A stretch of DNA of 30,796 nt from VAZQ01 sp036555745 (lineage in GTDB: Bacteria; Pseudomonadota; Alphaproteobacteria; Rhizobiales; Xanthobacteraceae), in assembly GCA_036555745.1 (NCBI GenBank), contig DATBKV010000214.1:1-30796 (forward strand), in the 5' to 3' direction. Below the pieces are notes generated by a model. That model made no database searches. It was not told where the DNA came from and was given only the letters and a program-made list of their open reading frames with translations. The position numbers and the translations under genes were made by a program. The first letter of the stretch is position 1. The number at the start of each line of letters is the position of its first letter. Shown here in pieces: positions 10,201 through 17,947 of the stretch.

Positions 10201-10354
10201 GCGTTGGCAGATAGAGCGTGGCGTTCGCAAGCGCGAGCGGATCGCGCGCCGCCGGAAAGCCGGGCACGAGCACGCCGCCGATCAGCGCCCGGATCAGGGT
10301 GGGCACGAACGGCACCGAGGCGGCAATGGTGAAAACGGTCGGACGCGCAGCCAT
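7199..10354 (-). CDS. addB: AddB nuclease subunit (double-strand break repair)
   Basis: AddB, 1051 residues, is the partner nuclease of AddA. The N-terminus (VFTIAASVPFVPTLIRALI) matches alphaproteobacterial AddB, which starts with a degenerate helicase-like domain; I see no intact Walker A. The C-terminal PD-(D/E)XK nuclease has RGRADRIEV followed by ILDYKTGQ (D919, K921) and QLTLEAAML. The Bacillus-type AddB keeps an Fe-S cluster with a C-terminal cluster of cysteines. Here the nuclease region has only one cysteine (GGFCELP), so no such cluster can form. The ATG has no obvious Shine-Dalgarno. Its 3' end overlaps addA by 4 bp. It lies 141 bp downstream of the murU-like gene. Confidence 0.93.
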   Translation of the reverse strand: MAARPTVFTIAASVPFVPTLIRALIGGVLVPGFPAARDPLALANATLYLPTRRACRLTRDLFLEVTNASAAILPRIIPIGDVDEDEIVFAQAATGELAAAALDLPPALGGLERRMLLAQQVLTWAASIEPDQPGEAPLVANNPASALALADDLARLMDDMTTRGVPWERLDKLVPEDLDRYWQLTLKFLKIAREVWPTILTERGAMEPAARRDRLIKAEAARLATCIDGPVIVAGSTGSMPATAELIAAIAKLPHGAVVLPGLDIDLDAESWNLIGGQRDAAGRETVAPAVGHPQFAMYALLERIGIGRDAVVTLGEPSAHGRERVVSEALRPADATDRWQALTGSEFAGQVAAAFERVSVVEAINPGEEALAIAVALREALETPGKTAALVTPDRGLARRVLAALQRWQIAADDSGGDPLPDTPAGLFARLAAEAALGGLAPVSLLALLKHPLCRLGAAEGANGRAVASLERAVLRGPRPKPNSSGLAHAFATFCDEIARFRRGEQSDLHPSDPRLYLSQSELAAAELLLRQLTAAIAPLETLSPARQSFAEIAARHCRVVTGLSRDEHGEPTAFAGPDGVKLYEAFEDIARGAAGLAVAPPDYAELFKIALADRVARRREAPDVRIHIYGLLEARLQSVDRVVLGGLVEGVWPPETRPDPWLNRPMRHGLGLDPPERRISLSAHDFAQALGAKEVMLAYPAKLAGAPTVPSRFVQRLAAVAGEPRWEQARERGRRYLAWARALDHPAAIRRIEKPMPKPPRAARPTALSVTEIESWLRDPYTIYAKHILKLRELDPVDLAPGAADRGIVIHAALSEFTKTFAGGLPADPATALIAIGAKHFALLEDYPEARAFWWPRFQRIAHWLAAWERRRRALVRSVKAETAGRIDIPLGERVFTLRGRADRIEVLADGGLAILDYKTGQVPTEKQVRIGVSPQLTLEAAMLRHGGFCELPAGQSVTELVYVALKGGEPAGEERRIEFREGDAAMHAERALAKLQAVATRFEDEQQPYLPLVLSMWKNRYGTYDHLARVKEWSVGGADEEDPMSAGE

Positions 10355-10464
10355 GATTTGATTGGGTTATCGTGCCCGCGGCAGCGTGGCATCCCGGTCG
10401 ACGCCACGCGTCGCTCGATTCGCGGACCGCGGGAGATTAGCCGATCATCCGCCCCGCCGGCCGC

Positions 10465-10486
10465 GGGCACAATGAAATTGTGTCCC
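10465..10486 (-). other. Intercistronic hairpin between the murU-like gene and addB
   Basis: The arms CACAAT and ATTGTG around a GAA loop are extended by GGG/CCC with one bulge. The structure lies 10 nt after the stop of the nucleotidyltransferase gene. On the minus strand GC-rich sequence follows it, not a T-tract, so it is more likely an RNA-stability or processing element than a terminator. Confidence 0.4.
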
Positions 10487-10495
10487 GGAACACCG

Positions 10496-11236
10496 CTATG
10501 CTGCGCCGGCAAAAATTGCGGCTTCGGCGGCCTTGATCGCTTCCGGCGTGCCGACGTGCATCCATACGCCGTCGAGTCGAAGACCGCTCAGCCGTCCGGC
10601 TGCCGCCGCCCGGTCGAACAGCGGGGACATCGAGAACGCGCCGGCGGGCGCGTCGGAGAAGAAGGCGGGCGTGAGGATCGCGGCGCCGGCATAGACGAAC
10701 GGCACCACCTCGCGCTCGCTGCGCCGGGTGAGCCGGCCGTCCGGCGCCATCGAAAAATCGCCCCGCCCGCTGTAGCCGATGCTGGCAGCGGTGGTCGCCA
10801 GCAGCAGCAGCGCGTCCATGCGGCCGGGATCGAACGCGGCGGCGAGGCGCAGCAGATTCGGTTTCACCCCGTCGATCCAGATCGTGTCGGAATTGAGATG
10901 GTAGAACGGGCCCTTGCCGAGCTCGGGCAGCGCCTTGACGACGCCGCCGCCGGTTCCGAGAAGCTCTGGCCGCTCATCGGAGATGACGATCTGTGGCCGC
11001 TGGCGATGGGCAAGATGGCGCTCGATCTGGTCGGCGAGATGATGCACGTTCACCACCGCGCGCTCGACCCCGACATCGGCCAGGCGATCGAGCGCATAGT
11101 CGATCAGCGCTTTGCCGCCGACCGCGACCAGCGGCTTGGGAAGCTGGCCGCTGAACGGCCGCATGCGCGTGCCGAGGCCAGCCGCCAGCACCATGGCGCG
11201 CTTTGGCGCAGCAGTGAGTCCGCAAGCTTTCGCCAT
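10496..11236 (-). CDS. murU: MurU-like sugar-1-phosphate nucleotidyltransferase
   Basis: This 246-residue cytoplasmic protein is a nucleotidyltransferase of the N-acetylmuramate-1-phosphate uridylyltransferase (MurU) type. The signature LAAGLGTRMRPFSGQLPKPL covers 18-36, with the catalytic lysine K34. The metal-binding NSDT is at 115-118, and a C-terminal GVWMHVGTPEAI segment is typical of MurU. In Pseudomonas, AmgK phosphorylates MurNAc and MurU makes UDP-MurNAc, recycling cell wall past the fosfomycin-sensitive MurA step. Here the gene lies 40 bp downstream of an AmgK-type kinase fused to TsaE, which supports the same job. A generic sugar nucleotidyltransferase is the alternative; substrate is inferred from context. 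The stop is TAG. Confidence 0.82.
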   Translation of the reverse strand: MAKACGLTAAPKRAMVLAAGLGTRMRPFSGQLPKPLVAVGGKALIDYALDRLADVGVERAVVNVHHLADQIERHLAHRQRPQIVISDERPELLGTGGGVVKALPELGKGPFYHLNSDTIWIDGVKPNLLRLAAAFDPGRMDALLLLATTAASIGYSGRGDFSMAPDGRLTRRSEREVVPFVYAGAAILTPAFFSDAPAGAFSMSPLFDRAAAAGRLSGLRLDGVWMHVGTPEAIKAAEAAIFAGAA

Positions 11237-11276
11237 CGATGCTTGTGCCCTCGATTTCGATTCGATGCCGGAGCGG

Positions 11277-12815
11277 CTAAACCGAGTTCAGCGCAGGCAC
11301 GTGAGCAAGATACCACGCACCGAGCGATTCCAGTGCCGGATGCCCAAGCGAGCGCTGCAAATACCCCCATACCCGCGGCAGGTGACGCAGATAGTGCGGC
11401 TTGCCATCCCGCATGTCGAGTCGCGCGAAAATGCCGAGGATCTTGCTCGCGCGCTGCGCTCCGAGCGTCACGTAAGTCCTGATGAATAGCCCGGGGTCGA
11501 AGTCGGGATCGCTCTGGGTTCGCCCGCGCACGTAGCGGCCGAGCAGTGCGAGCTCGGTCCGTTCGGGCACGTCCACCCGCGCGTCTTGCAAGAGCGAGAC
11601 GAGGTCGTAGGCGGGCGGCCCCATCACCGCGTCCTGGAAGTCGAGAATGCCGAGCCGGGCGATCCCGTCGCGCTGCGGTAACCAGAGCAGATTGGGCGAG
11701 TGGAAGTCGCGCAGCACCCAGGTCGGCGGCGCGGCGATTGCTGGCTGCAGCAGCTCACGCCAGAGGGCCCGGAACGAGCCGCGTTCGCTCTCCGGCATCG
11801 CCGCATCGAGCCGGGGCAGGAACCAGTCCAAAAGCAGCTCCGCCTCGATCAAATACGCATCGAGGTCGTAGCAGGGGATGCGGTATTGCACGTGCGGAGC
11901 CACCGCCAAAATGTCGGGCAGCGGCCGCTGGTGCAAAGCGACCAGCACATCGACGGCAGTCTCATAGCGCTCCTCGATCGGTGTCGGCGGGTCGCCGCTG
12001 ACCACGGGGTCGTGGCCAAGATCCTCGATGATCAGCAATCCCTGGTCGAGATCGGCGTGATGGATGGCCGGCGCCGAGAGGCCTTGCTGCCGCAACCCGT
12101 TGGCGATTGCGACGAACGGAATGACATTGTCGGCAAGATGGGCAATGGCACTGTAGGGCTTGCCGTCGCGTACCGGTGGGCCATCGGGCCGGGGCGGAGA
12201 ATTCATCAGGATCAGTTGCTGGCCGGCGAGCGCGAGCCGCTCGTAGGACCGTATCGAGGCATCGCCCTGCATCCGCGTGCGCAGCGCCTCGCCATAGCCG
12301 CTCTCAGCGAGGAATTGCCGGATCGAGGCCATGCGGTCGACGCGCGCCGCAAAGGAGCCGTAGCCGGTCACGCGAGCATGGCGGAATTCGGCCTTGAGCT
12401 TGGGCGCGAGCGCGAGCGCAAGGTCGAGGCGATCCGGTGGCAGACGGCCACCGGCACGGTCGGGCCATTCGAGCAGCACCACGGCGTCTGCCGGCAGGTC
12501 GTCGAAGCCGAGCTCGGCCAGTTCCTGCGGCCCCGAGAGCCGGTAGAGGTCGATATGGGCGAGGGGAAACCGCGGCAGCTCGTAGACCTGCATGAGCGTA
12601 AACGTAGGGCTCGGCACTTCGATTGCGGGGTCCTCGGCCAGATGGCGGATGATCAGGCGCGCGAGCGTCGTCTTGCCGGCGCCAAGATCGCCCGAGAGCG
12701 TGATGAAGTCGCCGCGCTCGAGCGCGTTCGCGATGTCGATCGCGAGCCGTCGGGTGGCGTGCTCGTCCGGCAGCGCCACCGAGAAGCTCGACGAGCCGGA
12801 CGAGGTCAGCGCCAT
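11277..12815 (-). CDS. TsaE-AmgK fusion: t6A ATPase plus aminoglycoside-phosphotransferase-fold sugar kinase
   Basis: One reading frame of 512 residues joins two enzymes. Residues 1-155 are TsaE (YjeE), the ATPase of the TsaBDE complex that makes threonylcarbamoyladenosine-37 in tRNA. Evidence is GDLGAGKT at 42-49, SPTF at 69-72, HIDLYRL at 87-93 and LLEWPDR at 114-120. Residues from about 162 form an APH-fold kinase of the AmgK type, with RDFHSPNL at 369-376 (catalytic loop) and LDFQDAVMGP at 391-400 (metal-binding D). AmgK phosphorylates the anomeric position of MurNAc/GlcNAc, and the murU-like gene follows directly. Such TsaE/phosphotransferase fusions are, to my knowledge, annotated in many Rhizobiales. 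I chose the ATG at 12815 because the frame further upstream is arginine-rich and unlike TsaE; no strong ribosome binding site is visible there. Confidence 0.9.
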   Translation of the reverse strand: MALTSSGSSSFSVALPDEHATRRLAIDIANALERGDFITLSGDLGAGKTTLARLIIRHLAEDPAIEVPSPTFTLMQVYELPRFPLAHIDLYRLSGPQELAELGFDDLPADAVVLLEWPDRAGGRLPPDRLDLALALAPKLKAEFRHARVTGYGSFAARVDRMASIRQFLAESGYGEALRTRMQGDASIRSYERLALAGQQLILMNSPPRPDGPPVRDGKPYSAIAHLADNVIPFVAIANGLRQQGLSAPAIHHADLDQGLLIIEDLGHDPVVSGDPPTPIEERYETAVDVLVALHQRPLPDILAVAPHVQYRIPCYDLDAYLIEAELLLDWFLPRLDAAMPESERGSFRALWRELLQPAIAAPPTWVLRDFHSPNLLWLPQRDGIARLGILDFQDAVMGPPAYDLVSLLQDARVDVPERTELALLGRYVRGRTQSDPDFDPGLFIRTYVTLGAQRASKILGIFARLDMRDGKPHYLRHLPRVWGYLQRSLGHPALESLGAWYLAHVPALNSV

Positions 12816-12927
12816 GACGGGATCGGCGTTGCCGGCGCGCCGCACGAGCCGAGCGCCGCCGGGGTGGTGCCGGTGCGATTCCCCGCGCTGCGCGCAGCCC
12901 GCGCAGCATGGCCAAGCCGGGACGGCG

Positions 12928-15540
12928 TCACGCCGCTGCGCGCTCGGCGCTTTGCTCGAGGGGGAAAACGCAAGTGACCGTGGTGCCGCGGCCGACCGTC
13001 GATTCGAGCGTGACCGAGCCGCCGTGCAGCTGCACGAAGGAGCGCACCAAAGAGAGGCCCAGACCCGCACCGCGGTGACGCGAGCCGAGCGAATGCGTTT
13101 CGAACCACTCGAATACCTTGCCCTGCACCTCGGCGGGAATGCCTGGTCCGCGGTCGGTCACCGTGAACGCCACCGCATCCTTCCGTCGCTGCGCGGTCAA
13201 GGTAACGGTCTCGCCCGCGGGCGAAAAGCCCACTGCATTGGCCAGCAGATTGAACAGTGACTGGCGCACCCGCCGCTCGTCGGCCACGAAGCTGCCGATG
13301 TCGGGCGCGGCCCGGATCTCCAGCCTGATGCCGTTCTTGACCAGCCGGTCTTGCACGCCTTCGGCGGCCGCCTCCATGGTCTTGCGGATGTCGACGAATC
13401 CAAGATTGAGCTGCATGGTGCCGGCGTCGATGGTGGCGAGGTCGAGGATGTTGTTGATGATCGCAAGGAGCGCGTTGGTGGAAACCGTGATGTAGCCGAG
13501 ATATTCGCGCTGCTTCTCGGTGAGCGGACCGGTGAGCGGGTCGCCGAGGAAATGTGCGAACCCGATGATGTTGGTGAGCGGCGAGCGCAGCTCGTACGAC
13601 ACGTGGTGCACGAAATTGGTCTTCAGTCTATCCGCCGCCTCCAACGCTTCATTGCCCTCGCGCAGGGCGCGCTCGACGTTGACCGTATCGGTGACGTCCT
13701 GGAAGGTCACCAGCGTAGCGCCGTCGGGAAGCGGCACGGTAGCGCAGTGAAGGACCTTCCCGTCCGCGCGGTCCAGTCGTCCGATCACCGGCTCGCGCTG
13801 GTCGATCGCAGTGATCGCCGCCCGCAGTTGCTGCCAGGTCGCCTGCTCACCGTGCAGTGCTCGCGTGCAGTCGCTGACCGACCCGATATGGGGGCGCTGG
13901 GAAAGCAGCTCGGGGGACAGCTTCCACATCTGCGCGAACACCGGATTGAACAGGCGCAGCCCCCCGTCGCTGCCGAACACGGCGACCGCCTCGGTGAGAT
14001 TGTCGAGCGTTTCGCCCTGCACACGGATCAGGGCGTCGTATCGGCGTTCGAGATCGAGGCGCTCGGTCACGTCCTCGAACAGATAGATCACGCCGCCTTG
14101 CGGATTGGGGGTGGTCACCACGCGCAGGGTGCGGCCGTCCGGCAGGTGCCACATGTGCTCCCTGGCTTCCACTGCGCGATAGGCATCGTGCAGCGCGGCC
14201 CTCCACTGACGGAAATCCTGATCATCGGGCAGCTGGCGCGCGGCACGCAGTCGATCGAGCACGGCCGAATCGGTTGGTCGCTGATCCAGAAAGCTAGGAT
14301 CGAGATCCCAGAGGAGGCGATAGGCGGCATTGTAGAAGCCGAGCCGCTGATCGGGGCCGAAGATCGCGACGCCGGTTGCCAGCTGGTCCAGCGTTCCGCG
14401 ATGCGCGTCCGTCACGCGCTTGAGCTCGGCGCGCATCAGCTCGGCTTCGCTGGCGTCGAATGCAATACCGGCGCTGCCGCGCGCAGCCGGTACGACGGTC
14501 GCGTCGAAACTGCGGCGCTCGCCGGCGACAATCGCCGGGAGCCTGCCGGCATAGGCCTGCGCGGTCTCATGCGCGTGCAAGAGCTCGCCGCGCGCGCCGC
14601 GGTCGAACAGCTCGACCCCGCGTCCGATCACCTCTGCGCTGTCCTCGGCCTCGACCGCGCGCGCGTAGGCCTGGTTGACGAATGTCAGCTTGCCGGTGTG
14701 GTCGCGCGTCCAGACGGGGGCGGGCACGGCTTCGATCAGCGCGCGCAGCGCCGCGCCCTCCTCGATCTGCCGCTGGTGGCGCCGGGCGAGCTCCGCCAGC
14801 TCGCGCTTGATGCCGCTCACTTCGCGCAGGCGCAGGACCGCCTGGCCGGCCGCGGCTTGACCGCTGGCTTCGAGGATACGGCCGGCGAGCGTGGTCACGG
14901 TCATGGCAAAACTCACGCCGCGCGCGCGCAAGGCATCTACCGAACGCTGGATCTCGTGCGCGCCGTCCGGCCCCAGCCAGGTCTCGAAGGCGAGCAGGCG
15001 CTGCGGCGCATCCTCGCCCGCCAGCAAGCTCTGATCGCCGAGGATTTCCGGCTCCTCGGCCGCAGCGGTCCAGACGACGAGCATCTGCGGCTCGCAGAGC
15101 AGGAGTGCATAGGCGCGATCGAGGGCGGCCTTGGAGGCAAGACTTTCGTCGCGCGCCGCGCACTCCACTTCGGCCAGCCGGGCGCGCGTGTGCACGAGCA
15201 GCACGGCGGCAACCACGGCAAAGCCGAGAATCCCGAGTGTCAGCGCCAGGGCGGCGAGCTCGGGACGCAGAAATGGGAGCAGCGCCGCGGCATCGCCGCG
15301 CACCGCCGCGGCCGCACCAGCGATGGCGGCGTGGCCGGGCGTGGCCGCCAGCAGGGCTGACAGTGCGGCGGCGTACAATCCGCTGCGGCGCGCCTTTTTC
15401 CAACGAGTTTCGCGCCTACGCCTGACCCGTGCAGACGGGGCTAAACCCCGCTTAGGCCGCAGTGGGAGTGGGCGTGAACGCGCTTTCTGCTGCGGACGAG
15501 CCCCAAAGCCCTCCACGGTGGTCCGGATCGCGTCCGGCAT
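12928..15540 (-). CDS. divL: DivL-like PAS-domain kinase with tyrosine in the H-box
   Basis: This 870-residue membrane protein has the plan of DivL, the cell-cycle regulator that steers CckA-CtrA phosphorelay in Caulobacter. Two hydrophobic segments lie near 54-71 and 93-116. Then come several PAS-like blocks (about 265-370, 380-495 and 505-620), including VPAPVWTRDHTGKLTFVNQA and LATGVAIFGPDQRLGFYNAA. The dimerisation helix reads NFVHHVSYELRSPLTNI. Where kinases have the phosphorylated histidine this protein has tyrosine (Y649, codon 13594-13596), the hallmark of DivL. The ATPase domain is intact: NLLANAV 764-770, DRGPGIP 796-802, GAGLGLSL 824-831. I chose the ATG at 15540 since GAGG lies 8 nt upstream; a TTG 57 nt further out also keeps the frame. 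It is the first gene of the leftward run ending in trxA. Confidence 0.85.
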   Translation of the reverse strand: MPDAIRTTVEGFGARPQQKARSRPLPLRPKRGLAPSARVRRRRETRWKKARRSGLYAAALSALLAATPGHAAIAGAAAAVRGDAAALLPFLRPELAALALTLGILGFAVVAAVLLVHTRARLAEVECAARDESLASKAALDRAYALLLCEPQMLVVWTAAAEEPEILGDQSLLAGEDAPQRLLAFETWLGPDGAHEIQRSVDALRARGVSFAMTVTTLAGRILEASGQAAAGQAVLRLREVSGIKRELAELARRHQRQIEEGAALRALIEAVPAPVWTRDHTGKLTFVNQAYARAVEAEDSAEVIGRGVELFDRGARGELLHAHETAQAYAGRLPAIVAGERRSFDATVVPAARGSAGIAFDASEAELMRAELKRVTDAHRGTLDQLATGVAIFGPDQRLGFYNAAYRLLWDLDPSFLDQRPTDSAVLDRLRAARQLPDDQDFRQWRAALHDAYRAVEAREHMWHLPDGRTLRVVTTPNPQGGVIYLFEDVTERLDLERRYDALIRVQGETLDNLTEAVAVFGSDGGLRLFNPVFAQMWKLSPELLSQRPHIGSVSDCTRALHGEQATWQQLRAAITAIDQREPVIGRLDRADGKVLHCATVPLPDGATLVTFQDVTDTVNVERALREGNEALEAADRLKTNFVHHVSYELRSPLTNIIGFAHFLGDPLTGPLTEKQREYLGYITVSTNALLAIINNILDLATIDAGTMQLNLGFVDIRKTMEAAAEGVQDRLVKNGIRLEIRAAPDIGSFVADERRVRQSLFNLLANAVGFSPAGETVTLTAQRRKDAVAFTVTDRGPGIPAEVQGKVFEWFETHSLGSRHRGAGLGLSLVRSFVQLHGGSVTLESTVGRGTTVTCVFPLEQSAERAAA

Positions 15541-15822
15541 ACCGCTTGCCTCATAGCCGCATTTTCCGGCGCCGTGCGGCGCCGGACCGCGCGCCAACGG
15601 CGGAGTGCCTCAACCGCCGAGAGGCGCGCGAATCAGGCAACTTTAACTCCAAGCCGAAAGCGATCGGAAGAGTCCAGATCGTGAACGCAGGCTCGGGGCA
15701 GCGGGAGCCGCGGCCGCCCGGGGCCGGCGCTGGCGCGTGTCCACCGAAGTAGGGGCCGTTTTACCGATCAGGACCGACAATCGAGAGGAGCGAGCGCATC
15801 CGCTGAGCCAATCGGGAGCGCT
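15541..15822. other. Longest gene-free stretch, upstream of divL, with a perfect hairpin
   Basis: This 282-bp gap separates the divL start from the aldolase stop, so it holds the divL promoter and leader. The one clear structure is CCGGCGCC-GTGC-GGCGCCGG at 15566-15585, an 8-bp perfect stem with a 4-nt loop, 26 bp upstream of the divL ATG. On the minus strand it is followed by AAAATG, not T residues, so it is not an intrinsic terminator. I see no convincing open frame, tRNA or promoter hexamer pair here. Confidence 0.5.
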
Positions 15823-16686
15823 CTAAGCGCGTCCTGCCAGTTTGAGGCCTTTGTCCAAAGCGGCGTAGCTGCGCACGGGCGCGGCCATCAGGAAGCGGTA
15901 GCCTTCGCCCAGGACGCGCTCCACGTTGTTGGCATCGACATGCGGATGGCCGACCGGCACGTTATGCCGTTTGCAGGTATCGACCACGCGCGCCATCCAT
16001 TTGAGCACCTCGGGATGCTCGTATTGGCGCGGATAGCCGAGCTCCTGGGAGAGGTCGCCCTCGCCAATGAGGATCGCGCCGATGCCCGGCACCTTCTGCA
16101 GGATCGCGGGCAGCGCCTCGATGCCGCGCGTGTCCTCCATCATCAGGATCACGAAGATTTCGCCTTTGGGGTTGAGCGGCCACACGTCGGCGCGATCGTA
16201 GTAGTCTTGCTGGGACAGGCCCCAGTAGCGCACCGCTGCGGTCGGGCCATCGCCGCGGATGCCGGCGGGCTCATAGAGAGGCGCGCTCTTCAGGCGCGGA
16301 TAGCGGCAAGCCGCGACCGCGTTGTAGGCTTCCTCCACGGACGAGATATGCGGCCACACAATGCCGTAGACGCCGAGGTCAAGCGCCTGCTTGGCTTGGA
16401 ATTGCGCCTTTTCGGCGCCGTTCGGCGGGATACGCACCATGGGCGTGACCGCGGGCGCGACCGATCCGGAGCGGGCGATCTGGCCCCGGTTGAGCATGTA
16501 TTGCAGGCTATCCCGCAGCGCCCTGATGTCCCAGGGATTGTGCTCCATCTCGTAGACGATGCCGTCATACTTCGCCGTGGCCATGGCGATCGCGGTCTCG
16601 GGATCGGCCTGACAGAACGACGTGAACGCCGGCTTGCCCGCCTCGAGCGCGCGGACGACGCCGTTCAAACGCGGAATTTCAGCCAT
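15823..16686 (-). CDS. HpcH/HpaI-family class II aldolase
   Basis: This 287-residue protein belongs to the metal-dependent HpcH/HpaI (2,4-dihydroxyhept-2-ene-1,7-dioate aldolase) family, which splits hydroxy-keto acids to pyruvate plus an aldehyde or keto acid. Visible family residues are the base in YEMEH (H49), R85 in PMVRIP, metal ligands E184 in MMEDTRGIEALP and D211 in IGEGDLSQELG. An insert around 130-175 makes it longer than HpaI (about 260). I start at the ATG at 16686 because AGGGGA lies 7 nt upstream; a longer frame begins at 16746 but its extra residues are not family-like. It is divergent from the LigJ-type hydratase, which suggests it cleaves that enzyme's product, 4-carboxy-4-hydroxy-2-oxoadipate. 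That substrate is inference; citrate-lyase-like or other keto-acid substrates are possible. Confidence 0.85.
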   Translation of the reverse strand: MAEIPRLNGVVRALEAGKPAFTSFCQADPETAIAMATAKYDGIVYEMEHNPWDIRALRDSLQYMLNRGQIARSGSVAPAVTPMVRIPPNGAEKAQFQAKQALDLGVYGIVWPHISSVEEAYNAVAACRYPRLKSAPLYEPAGIRGDGPTAAVRYWGLSQQDYYDRADVWPLNPKGEIFVILMMEDTRGIEALPAILQKVPGIGAILIGEGDLSQELGYPRQYEHPEVLKWMARVVDTCKRHNVPVGHPHVDANNVERVLGEGYRFLMAAPVRSYAALDKGLKLAGRA

Positions 16687-16739
16687 GCATTTCCCCTGCG
16701 GTGTGCTGCATGCGCATCCTAACAGACCCCAATCCTGGT

Positions 16740-16769
16740 TTGACAATGGTGAAGGGCGGTTCGTAGCAT
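16740..16769 (+). promoter_or_regulatory. Candidate sigma-70 promoter for the ligJ-dioxygenase unit
   Basis: A perfect TTGACA at 16740-16745 is followed after 18 bp by TAGCAT at 16764-16769 (4 of 6 to the -10 consensus), about 72 bp ahead of the ligJ start. It lies in the 155-bp gap between the divergent aldolase and ligJ genes, where a shared regulator could act. I did not find a clear operator. Confidence 0.45.
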
Positions 16770-16841
16770 TCCCCCTGCGTCAGGGCCGGACATTCGGCTC
16801 GCATCTGCGGGCTGCCGGCTGCAATCCTCAGCGACGGTGTC

Positions 16842-17879
16842 ATGATCATCGATTGCCACGGCCACTACACGACCGAGCCAAAGGACCTGCTGCGCTGGCG
16901 CAAGGAGCAGATCGACAATCTCAAGGAGTCCTCGAAGCAGCCGCCCAAGGCGTCGCTGAAGGTCAGCGACGACGAGATCCGCGAGAGCCTCGAAGGCGCG
17001 CAGCTCAAACTGCAGCGCGAGCGCGGCACCGATCTTACGATCTTCTCGCCGCGGGCCATGGGCATGAGCCACCATATCGGCGATTACGGCGTGAGCCTTG
17101 CCTGGTCGCAGCTGTGCAACGAGATGATCCATCGCGTCTGCACGCTCTACCCCAAGAACTTCATTGGGGTTTGTCAGTTGCCGCAATCGCCGGGCGTGTC
17201 GCCGGATACCTGCATCGATGAGCTCGAGCGCTGCGTGAAGGAATTCGGCTTCGTCGGCTGCAATCTCAATCCCGATCCGTCCGGCGGCCATTGGACCGCG
17301 CCGCCGCTTACCGACCGCTGGTGGTACAGATTCTACGAGAAGATGGTCGAACTCGACGTGCCCGCGATGATCCATGTCAGCGCTTCATGCAATCCTTCCT
17401 TTCACGGCACCGGCGCGCACTACATCAACGCCGATACCACGGCGTTCATGCAGCTCATCATGGGCGACCTGTTCAAGGATTTTCCCACCTTGAAGCTGAT
17501 CATCCCGCATGGCGGCGGCGCGGTGCCGTACCATTGGGGTCGCTATCGCGGCTTGGCGCTGAACAACAAGCGGCCGCCGCTCGATGAAATGATGAAGAAC
17601 AACGTGTGGTTCGACACCTGCGTCTACCATCAGCCCGGCGTCGACCTCCTGACCGAGGTGGTCCCACTCGACAACATCCTGTTCGCCTCGGAAATGGTGG
17701 GCGCGGTGCGCGGGGATGACCCGCTGACCGGCAAACCCTTCGACGACACCAAGCGTTACATCGACAATGCGCCTGATTTGTCGGCGGCGGACAGAAAGAA
17801 GATCTTCGAGGAGAACGCGTACCGCGCCTATCCGCGGCTCAAGCAGACGATCGCCAAGCAGGCTGCGGCGCGGGGATAG
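16842..17879 (+). CDS. ligJ: LigJ-type 4-oxalomesaconate hydratase (amidohydrolase superfamily)
   Basis: This 345-residue protein closely resembles LigJ of the protocatechuate 4,5-cleavage and gallate routes, which hydrates 4-oxalomesaconate to 4-carboxy-4-hydroxy-2-oxoadipate. The known LigJ zinc and catalytic residues fall at the same numbers: H6 and H8 in DCHGHYT, H178 in AMIHVSASCN, and E284 in LFASEMVGAVRG. Other family stretches are TDLTIFSPRA (64-71 region), NLNPDPSGGHWTAPPLTDRW (141-160) and IPHGGGAVPYHWGR (221-234). It shares the strand with the ring-cleavage dioxygenase 68 bp downstream and is divergent from a pyruvate-type aldolase. ACMSD-type decarboxylases are in the same superfamily, but the match with LigJ is much closer. 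The substrate in this organism is inferred. Confidence 0.87.
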   Translation: MIIDCHGHYTTEPKDLLRWRKEQIDNLKESSKQPPKASLKVSDDEIRESLEGAQLKLQRERGTDLTIFSPRAMGMSHHIGDYGVSLAWSQLCNEMIHRVCTLYPKNFIGVCQLPQSPGVSPDTCIDELERCVKEFGFVGCNLNPDPSGGHWTAPPLTDRWWYRFYEKMVELDVPAMIHVSASCNPSFHGTGAHYINADTTAFMQLIMGDLFKDFPTLKLIIPHGGGAVPYHWGRYRGLALNNKRPPLDEMMKNNVWFDTCVYHQPGVDLLTEVVPLDNILFASEMVGAVRGDDPLTGKPFDDTKRYIDNAPDLSAADRKKIFEENAYRAYPRLKQTIAKQAAARG

Positions 17880-17947
17880 CGCGGGCTGGCAGGGACGTCA
17901 GGCGCGGGTTATTTTGCGGCGCCAACCCGGACAGACCAAGGAGCATC

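Noticed and set aside
12816..13070. In-frame 85-codon extension of the tsaE-amgK gene
   Set aside because: It overlaps the 3' end of divL and is Cys/Arg/Ser-rich, unlike any TsaE N-terminus.
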